From assembly GCF_001431405.1 (NCBI RefSeq), contig NZ_LDJL01000007.1, positions 284,218 through 348,217 on the forward strand: a stretch of DNA of 64,000 nucleotides. Direction: 5' to 3'. This DNA is from Pseudoxanthomonas dokdonensis (GTDB lineage: Bacteria > Pseudomonadota > Gammaproteobacteria > Xanthomonadales > Xanthomonadaceae). Below are positions 25,113 to 34,259 of the stretch, piece after piece. Numbering within the stretch: position 1 is the stretch's first letter; every line of letters begins with the position of its first letter. A model generated the notes under the pieces. It did no database searches. It saw only the letters and a program-made list of their open reading frames with translations, and had not been told where the DNA came from. A program made the translations under genes and the position numbers.

Positions 25113-25829
25113 ATGAATCCATCCGCCGACCCGGGCGAAGACAACCTGCGCGTGGCACTGCTGGAAGACGACCTGTTGCTGCGTGATCGGGTGCTGTTGC
25201 CCGGCCTGCGCAACTACGGTTTCGTCGTAGACGGCATGGAGTTCGCGGCCGAGTTGTGGGAAGCATTGCCCAGGCGCGGCTATCGCATCGTGGTGCTGGA
25301 TGTCGGTCTGCCCGATGCTGATGGTTTCAGTGTTGCCCGCCAGCTGCGCGGCATGGATCCGGGCATGGGCATCATCATGTTGACCGCGCGCGATCAGGTG
25401 CCCGACCAGGTGCGTGGCCTGAGCCAGGGGGCGGATGCCTACCTGACCAAGCCGGTGCAGGTGGAGCTGCTGGCCGCCAACCTGCACAGCCTGGCGCGCA
25501 GGATCAGCCACGCCGCCGCCAGCGACGGCAATGGCCAATGGCAGCTTGACGCCAACGACTGGTGCCTGCGCTCGCCGCAGCGGCACTCGGTGCCACTGAC
25601 CCGGACCGAGCGCAAGGTGATGGCGCGGATGCTGGCAACGCCAGGCGTCAGTGTTTCCCGCGAAGAGCTGGTAGCCGAGCTGACCGATGACGTACACGAT
25701 TTCGACATGCATCGGCTGGAATCGATTTTCTACCGCTTGCGGCGCAAGGTCGAAGCGACCTGTGGCGAAGCATTGCCGATCACCGCGGTCCACGGCGAAG
25801 GTTACGTCATGACGCCGGCAGTGCACTGA
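25113..25829 (+). CDS. Two-component response regulator, OmpR-like
   Basis: A 238-residue DNA-binding response regulator. The receiver domain (residues 12-125) has the acidic cluster LLEDD (18-20), the phospho-acceptor Asp63 in VVLDVGLPDADG, Thr91 in IIMLTARD and Lys113 in YLTKPV. The C-terminal half (about 140-235) is a winged helix of the Trans_reg_C type (LTRTERKVMARML, ESIFYRLRRKVEA, ITAVHGEGYVM). The gene converges with, and overlaps by 23 bases, a sensor kinase gene, which is its likely partner. Regulated genes are unknown. Confidence 0.92.
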   Translation: MNPSADPGEDNLRVALLEDDLLLRDRVLLPGLRNYGFVVDGMEFAAELWEALPRRGYRIVVLDVGLPDADGFSVARQLRGMDPGMGIIMLTARDQVPDQVRGLSQGADAYLTKPVQVELLAANLHSLARRISHAAASDGNGQWQLDANDWCLRSPQRHSVPLTRTERKVMARMLATPGVSVSREELVAELTDDVHDFDMHRLESIFYRLRRKVEATCGEALPITAVHGEGYVMTPAVH

Positions 25830-27201
25830 CCCCGCTGTCCGGTGGCAACGCCATCGGCAGGCGGATATCGAAGCAACAGCCTCGCCCCGGCGCGCTGTCG
25901 ACCTCGATATGGCCGCCCGCCACTTTGATCAGGTCGTGGGTGATGGACAGTCCCAGGCCGGTGCCATCACCGGCTTTCTTGGTGCTGAAAAAAGGCTCGA
26001 AAATGCGTTCGCGGATCTGCTCCGGCATGCCGCTGCCGGTATCGGCCAGTTGCAGTTGTACCTGATTGCCTGGGCTGCGCCGGGTGACGATGCGGAAACT
26101 GCCGCCATCGGGCATCGCATCGCGCGCATTGGCGGCGATATTGAGCACGATCAGTTCGAATTCGTTGCGGTCCAGATGGATTGGCAGTGGCTCGACGCAG
26201 GCATCCAGCCGCAGCTGTATCTCCGGCGGCAACAGTTGCCGCAGCATCGGCTGCAGTTCGCGCAGGCTCTGGTTGATGTCGAAGGTTTCCGCTTTCAGCA
26301 GATCGCTGCGACTGAAGCTGAGCAGCTTGCGGGTCATGTGCAGGCCACGGTCAGCAGCTTCCTCCACCCCCTGCAACGCGTCCTCCAGCATCAACGCGCG
26401 CTGCGCCGAACTCTGCGAGGCATCATCCAGGTGGCGTTGCTGCGAGAAGCCGTGGACGATGTTCAGCAGGTTGCCGAAGTCATGGGCAATACCGGCGGCC
26501 AGGCGACCGGTGGCTTCCATCTTCTGGGCATGGATCAACTGGTTCTGCGCCTGCTCGCGCTTGCTCATTTCCTGCTGTAGCTCCTCACCGCGCTGGCGCG
26601 CCTGTTGCAGGCTTTCGCGCAGGGTCGTGACAGTGTGATCCAGCACCACCGCGATCAACGTGTAGACCGCGATCACCGAAGGTAGATTGCGAAAGCCTTC
26701 CCACCATTGCGCATCGGCCGGCAGGTGCATCGTATCGACCACGCAACCGCTGAAGGCGATGAAGCACAGCGCCGCATGGCACAGCCACAACGTACGCCGG
26801 CCCAGTACCAGCGCCGACACGATCAGGGTCAGCATCTGATCGATCTGCGACATCACCATCATCTGGAAGCCGACGCTGAGATGGATGATTTCCTGGCAGA
26901 TCAGCAGCGTTGCCAGGAACTGGTAGATCGCCGGGCGGAAGGCACCACGCCGTATCAGATAGCAACCCAGCAGGGCACTGGCCGACACCGCGAAGCCTGT
27001 GTTGGCCGCGACCCAGCCCCCGGTCGGCATCTTGTAACGCAGGATCAACAGCAACCACAGTCCGACCGTGCTGACGGCGACAAACGCCAGCAGTACCTGC
27101 ATTACCGGCGCGTTGCGTTGATCGATGGGATCACGGATGGGTGCGCTGCGCAACCAGCGCTGGATCGACTTCAGCATGACGTGCGTGTGTTCCCCAGCCA
27201 T
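25807..27201 (-). CDS. Sensor histidine kinase, multi-pass membrane
   Basis: A 464-residue kinase. About six membrane helices occupy residues 33-190, with almost no periplasmic loops, so it probably senses something in or near the membrane. A coiled stretch follows (LRESLQQARQRGEELQQEMSKRE), then the phospho-acceptor box GRLAAGIAHDFGNLLNIVHG with His240, and an ATPase domain with NIAANARDAMPDGG, DTGSGMPEQIRERIFEPFFSTK and GTGLGLSITHDLIK. The GIAHDFGNLL box is of the HisKA type found in NtrB-like and hybrid kinases. Start codons at 27201 and 27177 are both possible. It overlaps the response regulator tail to tail and is divergent from the adhesin gene. Confidence 0.9.
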   Translation of the reverse strand: MAGEHTHVMLKSIQRWLRSAPIRDPIDQRNAPVMQVLLAFVAVSTVGLWLLLILRYKMPTGGWVAANTGFAVSASALLGCYLIRRGAFRPAIYQFLATLLICQEIIHLSVGFQMMVMSQIDQMLTLIVSALVLGRRTLWLCHAALCFIAFSGCVVDTMHLPADAQWWEGFRNLPSVIAVYTLIAVVLDHTVTTLRESLQQARQRGEELQQEMSKREQAQNQLIHAQKMEATGRLAAGIAHDFGNLLNIVHGFSQQRHLDDASQSSAQRALMLEDALQGVEEAADRGLHMTRKLLSFSRSDLLKAETFDINQSLRELQPMLRQLLPPEIQLRLDACVEPLPIHLDRNEFELIVLNIAANARDAMPDGGSFRIVTRRSPGNQVQLQLADTGSGMPEQIRERIFEPFFSTKKAGDGTGLGLSITHDLIKVAGGHIEVDSAPGRGCCFDIRLPMALPPDSGVSALPAS

Positions 27202-27496
27202 GGAGTGGTGCGAGAGAGAAGACCGTGATGGCTGCCACGGTCGCTAACGAATCGGTGAGTTGTGGTGATTATTTGGTGAGTTCGCGCGCGTGACAAGCAG
27301 TACGTTCCGGTACTACGTTCAGTCGTCGGTCATCGAATTGCAATGTTTCCCGCGCTGTTGACGACGTAATCCCCCAGGGGTAGGGAACCCCGCCCATAAA
27401 CCTGCGTATGCCGCGACAGGCGATTCGTTTTCGTGACGGATTCCCGCCTGACGGGTGACGCATGCCCAAAAAACCTGTTCCGTTGGAGAAGTGTTG
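27202..27496. promoter_or_regulatory. Divergent regulatory region between the sensor kinase and the adhesin
   Basis: No gene. Three helically phased direct repeats lie at 27254 (GGTGAGTT), 27264 (GGTGATT) and 27275 (GGTGAGTT). Next come an inverted repeat AGTAC...GTACT (27299-27314) and two TACGTTC boxes 13 bases apart (27301 and 27314), and then an unusual CCCCCAGGGGTAGGGAACCCC block from 27371. Together they look like regulator binding sites controlling the adhesin and perhaps the kinase gene. The promoter itself is not clear; TTGACG at 27358 is a candidate -35. Confidence 0.5.
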
Positions 27497-30400
27497 ATGA
27501 ATAAGGTATTCCGTCTGGTCTGGAACCGCTCCAGGCACTGCTGGGTGGTCGCGTCAGAGTTCGCCGCCTTGCGCGGCAAGGTTGCTGGCAAACCAGCGAC
27601 GATTTCGCATGCGGCACTGCCAGCGGTGGTGCTGATGCTGGCCTGCGTGGCCTGGCCGGGCGCCGCCAGCGCTGCCAATGCCAAAGCGGACTGCGCGCAG
27701 GCCCCAAAGCAGTTCCGCGATAGTCCGGCGTTGTGCGCGGTCTGGGCCAAGGCCAATCAACTGGCCAGCAAGGCCACGGTCAACAAGTTCGACAAGGACT
27801 ACGTCAAGGTCAACGGCGCCGGAGACGGCAGTGACAAGGCCAGCGCCGATGGCGACGGCAGCATCGCCATCGGCAGTGGCGCGCGGACCACGCCGTGGTT
27901 GAGTGACTACGGCCCGACCTTCGAAGCGACCGGTGCCGTGGCCATCGGCCAGGACGCCGCCGCCGCAGGCAGGAACACCGTCGCGCTGGGTAACCAGGCA
28001 TCGGCCGATGGAAACTCTTCGACCGCGGTCGGCGCGTTGTCCGCGGCCAAGGGCGTCGGCGGCACTGCCTTTGGCCACACCTCGTCGGCGGTCGGTGATG
28101 CCAGCACCGCGCTGGGGCAGGGCTCGATCGCACGTGATTACGGCACCGCCGTCGGCTCGCACGCCTATGCCACGGGTGGACAGGCGGCGATTGCCCTGGG
28201 TGCATCGAGCACCGCGGCGGCTAACGGCGCGGTCGCGCTGGGCGCCAATACCGAGGCCTACGGTGCCGGCAGCCTGGTCGCCGGCATGGGGGCCGGCACC
28301 GACGGTTACCAGAGCATCGCGCTGGGCGCGCAGTCGCGCGCGTTGCAGGGCGACAACGGCGTCGGCATCGGCGCCAAATCGTTTGCCATCGGCAACGGTG
28401 CGGTCGGTGTTGGCTATAACAGCGTCGGCTACGGCGAACAGGCGGTAGCGATGGGCCAGCACGCCTACGCCAACGGCAATGGTGCGATGGCACTGGGCGG
28501 CAGCGACTGGACCGATCAGAACGGTGATCGCCAGCCGGGCGTCGGTGAATCGACGTTCGCCGATGGCGAGCAGGCGATTGCGGTTGGCGCGCTGGCAGGT
28601 GCGCAGGGGCGTAGCGCGGTCGCCGTCGGTCCGAACGCTGGTGCACTGGCCGATGATGCTACTGCCGTCGGCTCCGGCAGCATCGCCAGCGGTGTGCAAA
28701 GCACGGCTAACGGTGCCTACAGCGTGGCCAACGGTGAACAGGCAGCTGCCGTCGGCGCCAACAGCTATGCCGATGGTGATTATTCGACTGCACTCGGCAG
28801 CGGCAGCCTGGCGCTGGGCGAAGGCGCGGTAGCCAATGGCAGCGCCGCCAACGCGCTCGGCGATTACAGCGTGGCCAGCGGTTACGGCGCCAACGCCAGT
28901 GGCAGTGACAGCATCGCGATCGGACACGCAGCCAACAGCGGCGCGGCAAGCGCCATCGCCATCGGCAATGCCGCTTCCAGCCCATATGACGGCATCGCCA
29001 TGGGCAACAACAGCCTCGCCGGCGGTGCCCAGAGCACCGCCATTGGCATGAACGCGAAGGCCAGTGCTGCGTTTTCCATCGCAATGGGCCTCAACAGCAG
29101 CGTCAGCGGTGCCGGTGGCACCGCGATTGGGATGGGCAGCAGTGCAGGACAGTCCGGCGTCGCCGTTGGCATGAACGCATATGCGGTACGCGAATCGACC
29201 GCGGTAGGTAACGGTGCCAGCGCCAAGGGCGGCAATTCGGCAGCGCTTGGTCCGGCGGCATCAGCCTCAGGCGTGGCCAGCGTCGCCATCGGCGGTCAGG
29301 CGTCGTTGTTCGGCGGAGCCGCCAACGCCAGTGGTCGCCACAGCACTGCGGTCGGCGCGGGGGCCAATGCGGTGGCGGCCGACAGCAGCGCAATAGGTGT
29401 GGACGCGGTAGCCAGTGCGACTTCCGCACTCGCGTTGGGTTCCAACGCGCTCGCCGGCAAGGACCGCGACAGTGTCAGCGCCGCCGAGCACACCACTGCT
29501 GTCGGTGCCGAAGCCTGGGCGACCGAAAACAATGCCACTGTGATTGGCTACAACAGCTACGCCCAAGCGGTGGATTCGACTGTACTCGGCTCCAATGCCT
29601 GGGTCGCCAAGGATGCAGGTAACAGCGTCGCGCTGGGTGCCAGTTCGCTGGCCGATCGTGCCAACACGGTGTCGGTCGGTGCGGCGCATGAATGGACTGA
29701 TGCCGCCGGTGTCGTGCATGGCGCACAGGATCGCCAGATCACCAATGTCGCCGCCGGCAGTGAAGCCACCGATGCGGTGAACAAGGCGCAACTGGATGCA
29801 CTGGCGGGCCACATCGCTGACGCTAATCACCATGTTGCGTCCAGCGGTGCCTTGGATGGCAGTGACGATGCCATTGCCGGAGGCGATCGGGCGATTGCCG
29901 CCGGCGCCAGCAGCGTTGCCAACGGCATGGAAAGCAGCGCAGTCGGCGCCAACAGCTATGCCGATGGCGATTATTCGACCGCACTCGGCAGCGGCAGCCT
30001 GGCACTGGGTAGCGCCAGCTCCGCGATTGGCAGTGGCAGTACCGCGATAGGCAATTACAGCACCGCTGTCGGTCAAGGCGTCACCACCACGGGCGCGGCC
30101 AGTCTTGCCGCTGGTGGTGTGGCGATGGATGAAAACGGTGCTTATCTGGTCAAGAACCGCGACGGCAGCCGCAATACCGCCGCTACCGCCGCCACTGGCG
30201 TTGGCGCCATCGCCCTGGGCGCTGGTGCCCAGGCCAGCAATGAAGTCGCACTGGCGCTGGGAATCGGCGCGCAGGCCTCAGGTTCCTCGAGCATCGCCAT
30301 GGGCGCGGAAGCGTTCGCCACCCAGGGCGGCAGCATGGCCATGGGCACCCAGGCACTGGGCCTGGGCCTGGGTAGCAGCAGTATCGGTTTCCGCTCCTAT

Positions 30401-33400
30401 GCGATGGGCGAGAGCGGCACCTCGCTGGGCTCGTACGCGCATTCGATGGGCAGCTATTCGACTGCACTGGGTGCAAACACGACGGCGACCGGATTGCGTG
30501 CCACCGCCGTCGGTCAGTTCGCGATGTCGACCCAGGAAGCGACTACCGCGGTTGGTTCGCTGGCGTCGGCCAAGGCATTGCGTGGTACCTCGCTGGGCGC
30601 CGCGGCAGCTGCCAACGGCAACGAGTCGGTCAGCATCGGCTACGCCGCCTATACCCGTGGCGAAGGCGCGATTGTCATCGGCGCCAACGCCGAGGCAGGC
30701 AAGGCCAACAGTGTCGCCGTCGGCAGCCGCAGCAAGACCACGGCGGAAAACAGTGTGGCGCTGGGCAACGATTCGCTTGCCGACCGCGCCAATACGGTAT
30801 CGGTTGGCGCGGCAGGCAAGGAACGCCAGATCAGCAATGTCGCCGCTGGCAGCGAAGCCACCGATGCGGTCAATGTGGCGCAGCTGGATGCGGTGGCAAG
30901 TGATGTTGATGAAGCCAATCGCTACGTCCAGGTCGATGGCCTGCGCGACGGCAGCGATGACGCCAGTGCAACGGGCGAACGCGCCGTCGCGGTGGGGGCC
31001 ACCAGCACCGCCAATGGTGTCGACAGCAGTGCCTACGGCGCCAGCAGCTATGCCGATGGTGGCTACACCACGGCCGTTGGCAGCGCCAGCCTGGCGCTGG
31101 GCGAAGGCTCCTCGGCATTGGGAAGCGGCGCTACCGCGCTGGCCGACTCCAGCACTGCGCTGGGCTACGGCAGCGTTGCTGATCGCGCCAACACGGTGTC
31201 GGTCGGCAGCGAAGGCAATGAACGCCAGATCACCAACGTCGCCGCGGCGACTTCGGCGACCGATGCGGTCAACCTGTCGCAATTGGACGAAGCCACCCAG
31301 TACACCGCATTCGGCCCGCATGACGCGCCGGGTGGCACCATCAGCGGCGACTTCGTGCCAGCCAATGCCAGTGGCCTCGGTGCAGTCGCAGTCGGCATGA
31401 ACTCGCAGGCCACCGGCGTGTTCTCGGCGGCGTTCGGTCTGATGGCGCGGGCACAGAACATCGAAACCATCGCCTTGGGTGACTGGTCCGATGCTTCCGG
31501 CCTGCTGTCCAGCGCGGTAGGTTCGTCGGCCAAGGCTTATGGAGATTACGCTACCGCCGTTGGCAGCCACGCCAGCGCGCCCAAGAAGGGTGCCACCGTG
31601 GTCGGCGCCGGTGCCACCGGTCTGGGCGAGCAGGGTACCGCGGTCGGCTGGTCGGCCAAGGGCACCGCGGCCGGCAGCACTGCCCTGGGTGCCTGGGCGT
31701 CGACCAACACGTCAGCGACCAACAGCGTCGCACTGGGCAGCAACTCACTGGCTGATCGTGCCAACACCGTGTCGGTCGGATCCGCCGGCAACGAACGCCA
31801 GATCACCAACGTGGCCGCCGGCAGCGAGGCCACCGATGCGGTCAACAAGGGCCAACTGGATGCACTGGCCGAACAGATGGGCGACGACGATCATTACCTC
31901 GCCGCCAATGGCCAGATGGACGGCAGCGATGACGCCATCGCCAGTGGCGAACAGGCTGTTGCCGCCGGTGCCAGCAGCGTGGCCAACGGCGTCGAAAGCA
32001 GTGCGCTGGGCGCCAACAGCTATGCCGACGGTGATTATTCGTCGGCCATCGGCAGCGGCAGCCTGGCCCTGGGCGAGAACGCTTCGGCCATCGGTTCGGC
32101 AGCCAATGCGTTGGCCGCCGGTGCCTCGGCGATTGGCTATGCCGCCAATGCCAGCGGCGCGGCGAGCACCGCCATCGGCACCAGCAGCAACGCCGAGGGC
32201 GACTACAGCATCGCCTCGGGCTACGGAGCCAATGCCTTCGGCAACCAGTCGCTGGCGATGGGTATCGGCAGCCAGGCGCAGCTGATATCGACTGCAGTCG
32301 GTGGTTACGCCAAGGCCAGCGGCGATGGTTCCACCGCGCTGGGGTACGGCAGCACGGCCCAGGCCCAGTCCAGCGTGGCGCTGGGCTCGCCGGTGGATTA
32401 CGGCGCGATATTCTTTGGCCGCCCAAGCAACGTGCTGGTATCGACCCAGGCCTTCGGCATGGCCTCGACCGCCATCGGTCCGGGCGCACTGACATCCCCG
32501 GAAGGCTATGGCGCCATCGCCATGGGCGCACTGGCTGAAGCCGACAATCGCTTCGGCATCGCGATGGGCACCTTGAGCTACAGCAAGGCTGCCTTCGGTA
32601 TTGCCCTGGGTGGTCGTACCTATGTGATGGACGATTACGGCATCGCCCTGGGCTATGCCAGCAACGTCAACGAATATGGCGGCGCGGCGATTGGCGTGGG
32701 TTCGAAAATCAACGACGGTGCAACGCAGTCGGTGGCCCTGGGTGCCGGTGCGGTCGCTGACCGCGCCTTCACCGTCTCGGTAGGTGCAGCCGGCAAGGAA
32801 CGCCAAATCAGCAACGTCAAGGCCGGCAGCGAAGCCACCGACGCGGTCAACGTGGCGCAGCTGGACAGTGCGGTGGCCGATGTTGCCGGTGACGCCTCCG
32901 AGGCGCTGGAAAACGCCATGCGCTACAACCGCGCCGATGGTGCCGGCGACGGCAGTGACGACGCCAGCGCCAATGGTCATCGTGCCGTCGCCAACGGTGC
33001 CAATGCCAGCGCCAGCGGCAGCAACAGTGTCGCCATTGGCGGCAGCGATGTCGGCCAAGCCACGACCGAAGCCGCAGGCGCCAACGCGGTCGCGGTCGGC
33101 AGCGGTGCTTACGGTGATGGTGACAACAGCGTCGCACTCGGCAGCCAGGCCAATGCACAGGCAGGCAACAGTGTCGCCCTCGGTGCCAACTCACTGGCGG
33201 ATCGTGCCAACAGTGTCTCGGTTGGCGATATCGGCAACGAACGCCAGATCACCCATGTCGCCGCGGCCACCCAGATGACCGACGCGGTCAATCTGTCGCA
33301 GCTCAACGTCATGGCCGGGGCATTGGGTGGTGGTGCCAGCTACAGCAATGGCGTGTTCACCGCACCGCGTTATGTCATCCAGGGTCGCAGCTACTCCAAC

Positions 33401-34099
33401 GTCGGTGCGGCGTTCTCGGCAGTGGATGCAAAACTGAGCCAGCTGTACGACGCCCAGAGCAGTGCAACGGCCAGCACCGCGACCACGACCAGTGCCAGCA
33501 CCAGCTCGGCCACACTGGCCAGCGCAGACGGCAGCGGTGACAGCCAGGGCCATGCCACTGCGGCAAGCAAGGCGCAGCTGGCAGGTGAAAGCGCCGGCAA
33601 TGCGCCAGTCAATGCCGGTGCCAATACCGCGGCAGTCGATGATGCCAATGCCGCTGGCAACGCGGTCGTCGCGTCGGCACCCGCTACGGCGGCAGCTGAC
33701 GTTGCCAGTCCGGCGACGCTGAGCCAGGCACGCAGCTACACCGACCAGGCCAGCGCCCAGACCCTGAGCAGTGCCAATGCCTACACCGACATGCGTGCGG
33801 CCGCCCTGGAGGATGACTTCAACGCATTCCGCGGTGATGTCGATGCGCGCTTCCAGGATCAGGATCGCCGCATCGACAAGATGGGCGCGATGAACTCCGC
33901 GATGATGAACATGGCAGTCAGCGCGGCGGGCATCCGCACTCCCAATCGCGTCGGTGTCGGCGTCGGCTTCCAGGGTGCCGAACAGGCCCTGTCAGTCGGC
34001 TACCAGCGAGCGATCTCCGACCGCGCCACGGTCACTGTAGGCGGTGCCTTCAGCAGCGACGAATCCTCCGCCGGCGTCGGCGTCGGCTTCGGCTGGTAA
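27497..34099 (+). CDS. Trimeric autotransporter adhesin, YadA/XadA-like
   Basis: A 2,200-residue adhesin secreted by type V and anchored in the outer membrane. The start at 27497 has GGAGAA upstream and begins the extended signal peptide region (MNKVFRLVWNRSRHCWVVASE, then a hydrophobic core ending GAASA, ~residue 57). The passenger is made of 14-residue YadA-head repeats of the pattern xSxAIGxxAxAxG. It is interrupted by six neck modules (ADRANTVSVG...RQITNVAAGSEATDAVNxAQLD) starting near residues 718, 1094, 1227, 1418, 1753 and 1900. Most necks lead into a new head block opening with DGSDDAxA. A GGGASYSNGVF motif near 1944, a Ser/Thr/Ala linker (~1981-2074), a coiled coil and the ~75-residue YadA anchor (ending GVGVGFGW) close it. 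It would mediate attachment and biofilm formation. Confidence 0.95.
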   Translation: MNKVFRLVWNRSRHCWVVASEFAALRGKVAGKPATISHAALPAVVLMLACVAWPGAASAANAKADCAQAPKQFRDSPALCAVWAKANQLASKATVNKFDKDYVKVNGAGDGSDKASADGDGSIAIGSGARTTPWLSDYGPTFEATGAVAIGQDAAAAGRNTVALGNQASADGNSSTAVGALSAAKGVGGTAFGHTSSAVGDASTALGQGSIARDYGTAVGSHAYATGGQAAIALGASSTAAANGAVALGANTEAYGAGSLVAGMGAGTDGYQSIALGAQSRALQGDNGVGIGAKSFAIGNGAVGVGYNSVGYGEQAVAMGQHAYANGNGAMALGGSDWTDQNGDRQPGVGESTFADGEQAIAVGALAGAQGRSAVAVGPNAGALADDATAVGSGSIASGVQSTANGAYSVANGEQAAAVGANSYADGDYSTALGSGSLALGEGAVANGSAANALGDYSVASGYGANASGSDSIAIGHAANSGAASAIAIGNAASSPYDGIAMGNNSLAGGAQSTAIGMNAKASAAFSIAMGLNSSVSGAGGTAIGMGSSAGQSGVAVGMNAYAVRESTAVGNGASAKGGNSAALGPAASASGVASVAIGGQASLFGGAANASGRHSTAVGAGANAVAADSSAIGVDAVASATSALALGSNALAGKDRDSVSAAEHTTAVGAEAWATENNATVIGYNSYAQAVDSTVLGSNAWVAKDAGNSVALGASSLADRANTVSVGAAHEWTDAAGVVHGAQDRQITNVAAGSEATDAVNKAQLDALAGHIADANHHVASSGALDGSDDAIAGGDRAIAAGASSVANGMESSAVGANSYADGDYSTALGSGSLALGSASSAIGSGSTAIGNYSTAVGQGVTTTGAASLAAGGVAMDENGAYLVKNRDGSRNTAATAATGVGAIALGAGAQASNEVALALGIGAQASGSSSIAMGAEAFATQGGSMAMGTQALGLGLGSSSIGFRSYAMGESGTSLGSYAHSMGSYSTALGANTTATGLRATAVGQFAMSTQEATTAVGSLASAKALRGTSLGAAAAANGNESVSIGYAAYTRGEGAIVIGANAEAGKANSVAVGSRSKTTAENSVALGNDSLADRANTVSVGAAGKERQISNVAAGSEATDAVNVAQLDAVASDVDEANRYVQVDGLRDGSDDASATGERAVAVGATSTANGVDSSAYGASSYADGGYTTAVGSASLALGEGSSALGSGATALADSSTALGYGSVADRANTVSVGSEGNERQITNVAAATSATDAVNLSQLDEATQYTAFGPHDAPGGTISGDFVPANASGLGAVAVGMNSQATGVFSAAFGLMARAQNIETIALGDWSDASGLLSSAVGSSAKAYGDYATAVGSHASAPKKGATVVGAGATGLGEQGTAVGWSAKGTAAGSTALGAWASTNTSATNSVALGSNSLADRANTVSVGSAGNERQITNVAAGSEATDAVNKGQLDALAEQMGDDDHYLAANGQMDGSDDAIASGEQAVAAGASSVANGVESSALGANSYADGDYSSAIGSGSLALGENASAIGSAANALAAGASAIGYAANASGAASTAIGTSSNAEGDYSIASGYGANAFGNQSLAMGIGSQAQLISTAVGGYAKASGDGSTALGYGSTAQAQSSVALGSPVDYGAIFFGRPSNVLVSTQAFGMASTAIGPGALTSPEGYGAIAMGALAEADNRFGIAMGTLSYSKAAFGIALGGRTYVMDDYGIALGYASNVNEYGGAAIGVGSKINDGATQSVALGAGAVADRAFTVSVGAAGKERQISNVKAGSEATDAVNVAQLDSAVADVAGDASEALENAMRYNRADGAGDGSDDASANGHRAVANGANASASGSNSVAIGGSDVGQATTEAAGANAVAVGSGAYGDGDNSVALGSQANAQAGNSVALGANSLADRANSVSVGDIGNERQITHVAAATQMTDAVNLSQLNVMAGALGGGASYSNGVFTAPRYVIQGRSYSNVGAAFSAVDAKLSQLYDAQSSATASTATTTSASTSSATLASADGSGDSQGHATAASKAQLAGESAGNAPVNAGANTAAVDDANAAGNAVVASAPATAAADVASPATLSQARSYTDQASAQTLSSANAYTDMRAAALEDDFNAFRGDVDARFQDQDRRIDKMGAMNSAMMNMAVSAAGIRTPNRVGVGVGFQGAEQALSVGYQRAISDRATVTVGGAFSSDESSAGVGVGFGW

Positions 34100-34103
34100 G
34101 CAC

Positions 34104-34138
34104 GACGCGGCCGGTGGATTCACTGCACCGGCCGCGTC
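34104..34138 (+). terminator. Terminator-like hairpin after the adhesin gene
   Basis: A perfect 13-bp stem, GACGCGGCCGGTG against CACCGGCCGCGTC, with a 9-nt loop, starts four bases after the adhesin stop. Only a pyrimidine-rich tract, not a T-run, follows, so termination may be partial or the hairpin may protect the mRNA 3' end. Confidence 0.7.
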
Positions 34139-34259
34139 ATCTCCGCTCCTCACCGTGTCTTCTCTCTCTCCACCGAAACACCGTTTCACCCACCCCTGAC
34201 GACAACGGGTACCCCCATCCCCGCGTCATCTTCTTGATTGCCAACAGGAACAAACACGC

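Noticed and set aside
27497..33330. Regular repeats that might suggest a CRISPR array or satellite DNA
   Set aside because: The repeats keep one reading frame and encode YadA head and neck modules; spacing and sequence do not fit CRISPR.
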